IMG/VR virus record: IMGVR_UViG_3300010208_000017
Span: 1 to 38,403 of that record
Source of the DNA: a virus
Direction: 5' to 3' (one strand)
Length of the DNA: 38,403 nucleotides
The translations under genes were made by a program, and so were the position numbers. Below the pieces are notes generated by a model, which did no database searches, was not told the DNA's origin, and was given only the letters and a program-made list of their open reading frames with translations. This document shows positions 1 through 6,269 of this stretch, piece by piece (the stretch's first letter is position 1; every line of letters begins with the position of its first letter).

Positions 1-207
1 TTAGACATGTTGCTCTCCTCTTAAAATATCTGTTGATTGTTTTAACTCTTTTATAATCTCATCCATGATATTGATAAATCCTGACCTATGTTTGCTAGTA
101 AAATCTAACCTGTCAGTATCCCAGTTATATATTGAGTCTGAAACGAATTCCAATTTTTGGATTAATTGGTCTATTTTATCCCCTGCTTCAAATTTACTAC
201 TTGACAT
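1..207 (-). CDS. small hypothetical protein, 68 aa
   Basis: The start is the ATG at 207, preceded by AAAGGAG at a good distance; a longer in-frame start at 249 has no such site and would overlap the upstream gene. The product is short, acidic and soluble (begins MSSSKFEAGDKID) and is predicted largely helical. No known domain was recognised. It lies one base downstream of the antirepressor-like gene on the same strand, so the two are probably co-transcribed. Function unknown. Confidence 0.6.
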   Translation of the reverse strand: MSSSKFEAGDKIDQLIQKLEFVSDSIYNWDTDRLDFTSKHRSGFINIMDEIIKELKQSTDILRGEQHV

Positions 208-208
208 A

Positions 209-853
209 TTAAACTCCTTTAAATTTTTTATTAATAAGATATCTACCAAAGCTATCGTCTCTACTTCTTAATGCTAAAAATATTGCACCTTCTCTAGTCC
301 ACCAGATATTCTTTCCTAGTTTAAGAAAGTGTCTATCTTTTTTAAGGACATTCTCGTGGTAGACTTTAGAAGCTCTAATTGCAGACCTTCCTATACCTAA
401 TATCTGAGCTAATTCAGGAGTTGAAATAAGAAAGCCAAGCTTTTCATCATAATATGCTTTAACTTCTCTTTCGTCATATTTAATACTAAATACTGCATTT
501 GGATTCAAACTACCATATAATTCGTAGTATTTGAGTATATCTTTGTCAGCATCTGACACCTTAGAGTTAATTGTTAATTCCTCACACCACTTCTTAAACT
601 TTATGGCTCTTTGACTTTTAAAGAAGTTCCCTAGTTCTTGTATTCCTTCTTTGGTCCATAAAATTAAATCTTGGGTAATCCAATGTTTACCCTTTATGAA
701 TTGTTCTTTATTTAATTGATGTTTTTGAATATCATCAACAGTTGTTGCATAGCCTAAAGCTACCTCTTCAGTAGATAATAAGAACTCATACCTATTGTCA
801 GGTATAAAGTTAAGTTCTACGTCATCACTAAATGTTTTTGCGAATTTTTTCAT
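209..853 (-). CDS. antirepressor-like protein with an internally duplicated domain, 214 aa
   Basis: Two copies of one domain are visible. Copy 1 is at about residues 23-92 (EFLLSTEEVA, then LILWTKEGIQ) and copy 2 at about 140-205 (GFLISTPELA, then NIWWTREGAI). Each has the pattern (F)L(L/I)ST.E(V/L)A..., a basic helix, K.(H/R)(W/F), and a W(T)(K/R)EG turn. This pattern resembles phage antirepressor or BRO/KilA-type proteins that begin with a helix-turn-helix and a WTK(R)G signature. I infer a DNA-binding regulator; the exact family is uncertain. The start has an AAGGTG ribosome site. It is transcribed divergently from the small HTH gene at 1009 across a region of repeated palindromes, suggesting mutual regulation. 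Confidence 0.65.
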   Translation of the reverse strand: MKKFAKTFSDDVELNFIPDNRYEFLLSTEEVALGYATTVDDIQKHQLNKEQFIKGKHWITQDLILWTKEGIQELGNFFKSQRAIKFKKWCEELTINSKVSDADKDILKYYELYGSLNPNAVFSIKYDEREVKAYYDEKLGFLISTPELAQILGIGRSAIRASKVYHENVLKKDRHFLKLGKNIWWTREGAIFLALRSRDDSFGRYLINKKFKGV

Positions 854-874
854 AATGACACCTTTTATTAATTT

Positions 875-988
875 AAAGTCATCTATTTATGACTTTAGTT
901 AATTGAAGTATAAAATTAATGACCTTAAAATATTCTTATATAGTCATTTATTTATGACTTTTTATATTTTTAATCATTTATTTATGTT
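875..988. promoter_or_regulatory. divergent control region with three palindromic operator-like sites
   Basis: Two near-identical palindromes have the form AGTCAT-6-ATGACT: site 1 at 875-896 (extended AAAGTCAT/ATGACTTT) and site 2 at 942-959. A degenerate third copy is at 972-988 (AATCAT-6-ATGTT). The six-base centre (c/t)TATTT is shared. Half-site-like TGAC words also occur at about 919-922 and 855-858. A possible -10 (TATACT, minus strand, 912-907) serves the left gene and TAATAAT (996-1002) the right gene. Site 3 would cover the -35 of the right gene. The likely binder is one of the two flanking HTH-type proteins (inference). Confidence 0.6.
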
Positions 989-1008
989 TTCTTAGTAATA
1001 ATTCAACT

Positions 1009-1203
1009 ATGAAAAATGTAACATATAAAGAAATCGCTGAAGATTTAGGTAAAACAGAAGGTACTATAAAGAACTGGAGCAAAAGTCATCCAGTGCTTTT
1101 AAAGTATGTTAAAACAGGTGCTTTTTGTGAAAAGAACAATCTTGATATAGATAAGATAAAAAAACTAGTCGAGCTTCAAGAAGTTATTCAAAAGAGCCAG
1201 TAA
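1009..1203 (+). CDS. small helix-turn-helix protein, 64 aa
   Basis: Residues 5-25 (TYKEIAEDLG, then TEGTIKNWSK) form a clear helix-turn-helix: a helix, a glycine turn, and a recognition helix. The C-terminal half is lysine-rich and helical. No Shine-Dalgarno sequence precedes the ATG, and the best -10 box (TAATAAT at 996-1002) places the transcript start within a few bases of the ATG, so the mRNA may be leaderless. It is divergent from the antirepressor-like gene and flanked by the palindromic sites at 875-988. A DNA-binding regulator is likely; the target is inferred to be those sites. Confidence 0.6.
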   Translation: MKNVTYKEIAEDLGKTEGTIKNWSKSHPVLLKYVKTGAFCEKNNLDIDKIKKLVELQEVIQKSQ

Positions 1204-1209
1204 TTCACC

Positions 1210-1230
1210 AGCGTCCAAATTTTGGACGCT
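1210..1230. terminator. perfect 10-bp inverted repeat between convergent genes
   Basis: AGCGTCCAAA and TTTGGACGCT flank a single central base. It lies between the end of the HTH gene (1203) and the end of the convergent membrane-protein gene, overlapping the latter's stop codon. A bidirectional terminator or mRNA 3'-end hairpin is likely, although no long T-run follows. A protein-binding site is the alternative. Confidence 0.5.
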
Positions 1231-1822
1231 AATGTTCTAAAACCTCAGTCTCAACATAAGTAGAAGTAAAAAGCTGATAGCTTCTACCTTTTTTAACTCT
1301 TCTTACATCTCCAAGCTCGTGTGCAAAATATAATACATATCTTATAGTCTCTGGACTATGCTCTGGTATATATGGATAAATTTTTGATTGTAAGATACCT
1401 TCTTGCTTTGCAATGACAGGGATAAGTTTAATAATCATATCCTTATATAATGGATCACGATTAGCAAAATAAGTCATTATCTTTTTGAACTCATCTTTAT
1501 CTTCTTGAGAGACACTTTTATCAACCATTCCATAAGCTATTTGTTGAAGAAATCTTCTCATCTCATCAAAGCTTTGACGTTCGTATGCATCTATAATTTC
1601 TATAGGCGTACCATTTGGATAACTATTGTTTTCTTTTGTATCATCGTTGAGTATTATTTCTTTGCTCTCATCTTTTTTCTTTTGTTTATCTGTTACTATT
1701 TTGTTAAATTCAAACCAACCTATTTTTCTACCAGTTTCTTTTTCAAGTTTCTTTTTTTCTTTACTGTATTTCCATAGTCTGTAAAAAGACCAAAGTAAGA
1801 CAATCCAAACTAAAATTTCCAT
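1229..1822 (-). CDS. membrane-anchored hypothetical protein, 197 aa
   Basis: The start chosen is the ATG at 1822 (MEILVWIVLLW), which has AAGGA upstream; the longer reading from 1876 adds a poor N-terminus and overlaps the Dam fragment. The first 15 or so residues form a hydrophobic segment followed by basic residues, indicating one N-terminal membrane anchor with a cytoplasmic body. The C-terminal region (about 95-195) is helical with no recognised catalytic motif. It resembles no family I can name. It may be a host gene lying just outside the prophage right end. Confidence 0.55.
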   Translation of the reverse strand: MEILVWIVLLWSFYRLWKYSKEKKKLEKETGRKIGWFEFNKIVTDKQKKKDESKEIILNDDTKENNSYPNGTPIEIIDAYERQSFDEMRRFLQQIAYGMVDKSVSQEDKDEFKKIMTYFANRDPLYKDMIIKLIPVIAKQEGILQSKIYPYIPEHSPETIRYVLYFAHELGDVRRVKKGRSYQLFTSTYVETEVLEH

Positions 1823-1868
1823 ATTGATTCCTTTTATTTTGTTGGAATTATTGTAACAAAAATAACTA

Positions 1869-2132
1869 TTAATCATACTTATTTTGATTTAGATAAAAAG
1901 ATAGTGTTTGAGGATTAGTTCTTATTGATCTATGTAAGTTGATTAGGTCAGAGTTGATATCATTTAGAACTTCTAGTTTAGTTCTTTCTTTACCAAATAG
2001 TATAGAACCAGCTCCTCCAAATACTTCAATATAGATCTTGATATCTTCAGGAATAAGATCTATAATATCCTTTGAAAGTTTAGACTTTCCACCTACCCAC
2101 CCAAATGGTGCTTTTAATGTTGTTCTTTGCAT
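1869..2132 (-). pseudogene. truncated Dam-type (D12 class) adenine methyltransferase, N-terminal 87 aa only
   Basis: The residues match the N-terminus of D12 class N6-adenine DNA methyltransferases: APFGWVGGKSKL (residues 8-19, with the SAM-contacting Lys), YIEVFGGAGSILF (34-46, motif I) and LNDINSDLINL (56-66). Family members are usually about 260-290 aa; here the protein stops at residue 87. The target-recognition domain and catalytic DPPY motif are missing and are not found downstream in any frame. The ribosome site (AAGGAT) and start are intact. Mu-like prophages often carry a dam gene near the right end. This looks like a remnant truncated near the element boundary and is not expected to be active. 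Confidence 0.8.
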
Positions 2133-2146
2133 AATTATCCTTTGTG

Positions 2147-2177
2147 AAAAAACGTCACTTTTTTAAAGTAAAGTGAC
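2147..2177 (-). terminator. terminator of the tail operon
   Basis: GTCACTTT (2154-2161) pairs with AAAGTGAC (2170-2177) over an 8-bp perfect stem. Read on the minus strand the stem is followed by G and six T residues, a classical intrinsic terminator for the tail operon. A weaker T-run on the plus side could make it bidirectional. Confidence 0.7.
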
Positions 2178-2230
2178 ATTTTTAGTTAAAATTCTTATGC
2201 AGTCAGCTTGGGGAAGGTGGCTGTGTTTTA

Positions 2231-2479
2231 TTAAGGAGGTTCACTGCTTCTTTTATAAATCTCTTTCATTTCTTCTTTTATCGCTCTTTTGTTATCTACT
2301 AACCTATTTATATTTTCAACTGTTTTATTTGCTTCATCAAGTGCGTTTTTAGCATCATATGTTGTTTCTATTTTATCTTCCTCTAAAAACGGGATTTGTT
2401 TTCTGTATATGTATAGAATCAATAAAGATAAAACTATTAATATGATTGAAATAAATGAGTAGATTAGTAGATTGTTCAT
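2231..2479 (-). CDS. small single-span membrane protein, 82 aa
   Basis: The start is the ATG at 2479 (MNNLLIYSFI) with AAGGA upstream; the longer frame to 2530 runs into the preceding gene without a ribosome site. Residues 4-25 form one strong membrane segment, followed by a short basic stop-transfer (YRKQ) and an acidic, heptad-like helical tail rich in Glu, Asn and Lys. It is the last gene of the tail operon, just ahead of the terminator. Topology fits an accessory lysis protein (spanin-like i-component) or an envelope-directed phage protein, but no family was recognised. Confidence 0.6.
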   Translation of the reverse strand: MNNLLIYSFISIILIVLSLLILYIYRKQIPFLEEDKIETTYDAKNALDEANKTVENINRLVDNKRAIKEEMKEIYKRSSEPP

Positions 2480-2487
2480 ATTAATCC

Positions 2488-4314
2488 TTAAACTGGCGTA
2501 ATTATTGAACCATCCAACATACTCTTCCAAGTACCATTAGAAAGTCTACAATATAAGGCTTCATCTGTTGTATTGAAAACAGTTTTACCAACTAGTAAAT
2601 CTTCAGTATTAATAGAATGTGTTAAGTCAGATATATTTGCAGAAGTAACATTATAAGGTCTTACTTCACCTCTTTCACTTACAACTAACCCATTACTACT
2701 TTTTAAATATCCACCATTAGCTAGTCTTAATTCTTTATAAATATACACATTTCCCTGACATTGTAAGTAACCTTTTAAAAATGAACTTTGTGAAGTGTCA
2801 GAAATTTCTAATCTAGGAACTCTTAATACTGCAGTAGAAGTTCCACCTATTTTTTTCAAATTTATCCCATATTGTCCATATGCTTCTAAAATACAATATT
2901 CTGTATCGTCTTCATTAACATCAAACAATAATTGTCTTATTTTTGATATATTTATTCCAAAAGGATCGCCACCCCCATAAGCATCAATTATTTTGGTTGG
3001 AGTTTTATTGTTTGCTCCTAAATCTAAGTATACATCTTGTATATTCAAATTGTTTATTCTTCCTTTTTTAAGATTGATATTAGGGAAAAAAGTAGTTAAA
3101 CCAATTTCAGAATGAAGATACATTGCACTCATAAAACTAGCATCGTTTTCTAAGTGAACACCATCCCCTTCCATTCCTACACTTTGCAAAGTTGCATAGT
3201 CTTCAAAAAATTTATATTTGTCAAAAAAGAACAAACCTCTATTATATGCCTCTTTAAACCAAATATCATTTTTTAAGATTTGAGATTCTGTTGTTTCTAT
3301 ATCAGGTGAACTACCACAAACAATAGTTGAAGCATTACTTATATTGTTCAATTTTTCAAGAGTAATAGCAATATCAGTATCATAATTTTCCTCTTTTGCT
3401 TCTATAAAAATCAGATTTACATAAAATTCATTAAGCATTAGAGTAAATATATTATCATCACAATAATTGTTTTGTGCAAGTGTGCTACCGCCAAGACCAA
3501 AAGGAACTGGAATTATTCCTTTTTCCCTCATAAACATTGTTCTTATTAATATAATGTTTCCAGTCGCAGTATATCTTACTCTATGCTTTGTATTTTTATC
3601 CATAGTAAGAGTAGATTTAAGCATTGTTGCACTTGCTTGATTACAGTCTATTGTTTCACTATATAAAACAGTATCTTCTGCTTCATTCAAGACTTCTATT
3701 AAAACACTTCCTAAACCTACATCACCAACAAAATAACTTCTTGCTTCAATATATCCCGATGATTGAGAATTGTAACCTAATAAGAAAACTGCACCATCTT
3801 CAAATCTTGTTGTTGAACCAGCTGGGTCATACCTAAAATCTCTACCGCCATCACTACCATCATAAATAGTTTGGTCTGTTGAATCTGTCAAAGATGCTAC
3901 TCTTATAGTACCACTTACAACATTTTGAGGAATACTACCTATTGCATTTGGTGGTGGGGGAAATTGGTCTGCACCTATTCCACCTGCAAATTTTTCAAGT
4001 TGTTCAGTAAATCCTCCAGCAGTTTTATTAGAGATACTATCTCCATAATATGCAATACCTATATAGTTTAAACTTTCTTCAACTGCATATTTATAGTAGT
4101 TTTTGAAGAACTTTCTTAAGTTTTGTTTGTTGTAAATATAGTTTTTCGAGGCTAACAGTTCATCCGCAACCTCACTAGGACTAACCTTATCAAACAAAGT
4201 TTTGCCATCATTTAAAACTTTATCAATCTGAGTATCATCAAGATTAATTTGTACTACTTCTTTTTCTTCCCCACTTACAAAAGCTATTAATTTATTTATT
4301 ACACTTAATGACAT
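2488..4314 (-). CDS. tail-fibre-like protein with SGNH/GDSL hydrolase domain, 608 aa
   Basis: Residues 84-96 (NYIGIAYYGDSIS) carry the block I GDS motif with nucleophile candidate Ser93. A GGST segment at 275-278 is a block II candidate. GDGVHLEN at 383-390 gives the Asp384-x-x-His387 pair of block V. These are the signatures of SGNH esterases/deacetylases. The N-terminal 80 residues are helical and probably attach to the tail. About 170 residues between GDS and block II form a beta-rich insertion, probably carbohydrate-binding. The C-terminal 200 residues are beta-rich and end in a short fibre-tip-like segment. It follows the baseplate hub genes in the tail operon. I infer a receptor-modifying enzyme (O-deacetylase of capsule, LPS or glycan). 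Catalytic assignment is by motif only. Confidence 0.75.
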   Translation of the reverse strand: MSLSVINKLIAFVSGEEKEVVQINLDDTQIDKVLNDGKTLFDKVSPSEVADELLASKNYIYNKQNLRKFFKNYYKYAVEESLNYIGIAYYGDSISNKTAGGFTEQLEKFAGGIGADQFPPPPNAIGSIPQNVVSGTIRVASLTDSTDQTIYDGSDGGRDFRYDPAGSTTRFEDGAVFLLGYNSQSSGYIEARSYFVGDVGLGSVLIEVLNEAEDTVLYSETIDCNQASATMLKSTLTMDKNTKHRVRYTATGNIILIRTMFMREKGIIPVPFGLGGSTLAQNNYCDDNIFTLMLNEFYVNLIFIEAKEENYDTDIAITLEKLNNISNASTIVCGSSPDIETTESQILKNDIWFKEAYNRGLFFFDKYKFFEDYATLQSVGMEGDGVHLENDASFMSAMYLHSEIGLTTFFPNINLKKGRINNLNIQDVYLDLGANNKTPTKIIDAYGGGDPFGINISKIRQLLFDVNEDDTEYCILEAYGQYGINLKKIGGTSTAVLRVPRLEISDTSQSSFLKGYLQCQGNVYIYKELRLANGGYLKSSNGLVVSERGEVRPYNVTSANISDLTHSINTEDLLVGKTVFNTTDEALYCRLSNGTWKSMLDGSIITPV

Positions 4315-4315
4315 A

Positions 4316-4453
4316 TCATTTACTCCCTATTATCTTGTCATTGCTAGTCATGATTATTTTGTCATCACTTGTTAAAATCAATTTGAAAACCTTTTTGATT
4401 CTTCCAAACTTTCTCAGAACTCCTGCCAAAGGAGCAGTTAACTTTTTAACCAT
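4316..4453 (-). CDS. short basic protein, 45 aa
   Basis: An ATG at 4453 is preceded by AAGGAG at ideal spacing, and the frame runs 45 codons to a TGA at 4316, two bases before the start of the SGNH gene. The product begins MVKKLTAPLAGVLRKFGRIK and ends with a near-duplicate pair, TSDDKII and TSNDKII. The N-terminal half is amphipathic and basic. It fills the otherwise empty gap between two tail genes on the same strand. Function unknown; small basic proteins at this position may be structural linkers. Confidence 0.6.
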   Translation of the reverse strand: MVKKLTAPLAGVLRKFGRIKKVFKLILTSDDKIIMTSNDKIIGSK

Positions 4454-4465
4454 AACTTCTCCTTC

Positions 4466-4753
4466 TTAGATCACTTCTCTTGTAACCAATACTTCAACTA
4501 TATCTTCATTATTTTCAGCAATACCAAAAATTTTTGATGTTTCATCTTCATTTACGAAACTTGGTTTGTCTCTATAGTCACCTATCATTTTTCTAGTTGC
4601 TGGATCATTAGCTTTAACAGGAACATCAGAATCAAATCTATAAAGTAAGTTTCTATTGGGGGTTAAAAGTGTAATTATTCCTGGTCCTTCTAATAAAAGT
4701 TTCCAGTTTTCTCCTGTAACTTCAGTCGTTGTCGTATCATCTATAAGTGCCAT
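4466..4753 (-). CDS. hypothetical tail-module protein, 95 aa
   Basis: An acidic, Thr-rich N-terminus (MALIDDTTTTEV) is followed by a compact beta-rich body with YRFDSDVPV and an acidic C-terminus ending in VLVTREVI. It has a good ribosome site (AAAGGATA) and sits between the baseplate hub gene D and the fibre genes in the same operon. A small virion or fibre-associated protein is likely from position; no family was recognised. Confidence 0.6.
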   Translation of the reverse strand: MALIDDTTTTEVTGENWKLLLEGPGIITLLTPNRNLLYRFDSDVPVKANDPATRKMIGDYRDKPSFVNEDETSKIFGIAENNEDIVEVLVTREVI

Positions 4754-4768
4754 ATTTTATCCTTTGTT

Positions 4769-5719
4769 TTAGTTTTCAAACTTTACAGTCATAGTCCAGC
4801 CATCAGCTTTATCAAAACTATGATCTATACTTTCAATGCTGTATTCAAGATTATCATTTGCAGACACATTTAAAAGTTCTAAAACTCCACCTGCATACAT
4901 AATCTCACCTTCTATTTTTAGTTCACCTGTAACGATACCTGCATTTGCTTTTTCTAGTTTAGCTTGGGCTTTTGCTCTTGCTTCATCTTCATTAATAAAA
5001 CTATCTTTATACTCCAAAATTGGTTGAGCTGCATCTTTTGGTATTGTTATTACTCTTCTTTGATTTAATTTAGTGTCATGCCATGAAACTTTTACACTAT
5101 TGTAAAAGGTCTTTTGGTTGTGTACTATTTCAGGTTCTTCAATACAATTATTTATATCTATTTTATATCTTGGTAGAAGTTCACTTTTTTTATTTTCTTT
5201 GATTTTTTTTAAGAAATATATGGTGTCATTTTTGATATTAAAAATAGCGTTATACTCTTTTGCAATCCTGTTTAAAAAGTACATATCCGATTCATTTGTT
5301 TGAGCTAAACTTACAATATATAGATCATCATAATCACACTTTATTTTTAGATCATATCTAGTAGCTACTTGTTTGATAATATCTTTAATAGAAAGCTTCT
5401 CATAAGTGATGTTTCTTTTTACTTTAAAGTTGTTTGAGAAATTTACTCCAGTTGCTATGATAGTAAGCATTTTCGAACTTTTTTTAGTTGTTTTTACTCT
5501 ACACAAACAAAGTAAAGTTAAAGAACCATCATAACCTAGATAAAGTTTTATTTCATCTCCTGCAGCTGGTCTTTTAAAATTTCCTGCAACTTTTATTTCT
5601 AATTGGTCACTTTCATTATTTGCTTGATCACTAAATGACAGACTTATTAGGTTTTCTAATATTTTAGAGGTTTTATCTTTACCATTTACTGCTATTTTAA
5701 TAGAGGGTTTCCTTACCAT
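4769..5719 (-). CDS. D: P2 gpD-like late control / baseplate hub protein
   Basis: The 316-aa product matches the phage late control D family: an N-terminal beta domain (IKIAVNGKDKTSKI), AAGDEIKLYLGYDG at about 52-65, then KLSIKDIIKQVATRYDLKI and an oligonucleotide-binding-like middle ending in YFLNRIAKEYNAIF. In P2-type tails this protein forms the hub to which the V spike attaches. Gene order T-U-X-D is preserved, and its first seven bases overlap the end of gene X, indicating translational coupling. P2 gpD binds Ogr only incidentally; here no regulatory role is implied. Confidence 0.9.
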   Translation of the reverse strand: MVRKPSIKIAVNGKDKTSKILENLISLSFSDQANNESDQLEIKVAGNFKRPAAGDEIKLYLGYDGSLTLLCLCRVKTTKKSSKMLTIIATGVNFSNNFKVKRNITYEKLSIKDIIKQVATRYDLKIKCDYDDLYIVSLAQTNESDMYFLNRIAKEYNAIFNIKNDTIYFLKKIKENKKSELLPRYKIDINNCIEEPEIVHNQKTFYNSVKVSWHDTKLNQRRVITIPKDAAQPILEYKDSFINEDEARAKAQAKLEKANAGIVTGELKIEGEIMYAGGVLELLNVSANDNLEYSIESIDHSFDKADGWTMTVKFEN

Positions 5720-5907
5720 AATTCATCCTCTACAATCTCTTCAGTTTGGTTAATATCAGGTAATATTACTACATCACCCTCTTCCAAAAAAACTTTATCT
5801 ACTAACTTACTATTTAAAAGCAAAACATTTTCAAACTGCTCTAAACTTCCAAAAGTCTTATAAACTAATTGATCTAATCTATCTCCTTTAGTAGCTACTA
5901 TTGTCAT
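5713..5907 (-). CDS. X: P2 gpX-like tail protein (LysM-like)
   Basis: The 64-aa product has the tail protein X pattern: VATKGDRLDQLVYKTFG followed by an LNSKLVD segment and a terminal VVILPDI, which is a LysM-like fold. Length is typical for the family. It overlaps gene U (upstream) by four bases and gene D (downstream) by seven. Its role is in baseplate or hub assembly, by analogy with P2. Confidence 0.88.
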   Translation of the reverse strand: MTIVATKGDRLDQLVYKTFGSLEQFENVLLLNSKLVDKVFLEEGDVVILPDINQTEEIVEDELW

Positions 5908-6269
5908 TGGCCTACCCTCATTAAACTTATGTTATAGCTTTGTTTTAAGAATGCCCCATCTTTTAAAAACTTAGATCTTGTTTTACTAATTTTTAAAATC
6001 AAAACAGTATATACCTCACCATCAGCAAAAGCTATTGTTTGAGGCTCTTTTTTTGCTGCCATGCTTTCAAATTCATTTAAAGAGTTTTTACTCTTTGCAA
6101 TAAGATCTCCTGATAGTTCATCAGATTGTTCATATTTTCCTACATCTTGATAAGAGTTATGTTCTCCTATTCTTTCATGGGTTACAAAAGGATAGTCTAT
6201 ATTTGTACTAAACTGATCATATGAAGTTTTATTTACTGTAAATTGAAAGTCACCTATCATGCAAAGCAT
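5904..6269 (-). CDS. U: P2 gpU-like tail protein
   Basis: The 121-aa product resembles phage P2 GpU: MIGDFQFTVNKTSYDQF at the N-terminus, then a HERIGEHNSYQDVG segment, and a C-terminal YNISLMRVG strand. Family members are about 110-160 aa and act in tail completion. It abuts gene T (shared base at 6269), which argues for coupled translation. Confidence 0.88.
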   Translation of the reverse strand: MLCMIGDFQFTVNKTSYDQFSTNIDYPFVTHERIGEHNSYQDVGKYEQSDELSGDLIAKSKNSLNEFESMAAKKEPQTIAFADGEVYTVLILKISKTRSKFLKDGAFLKQSYNISLMRVGQ

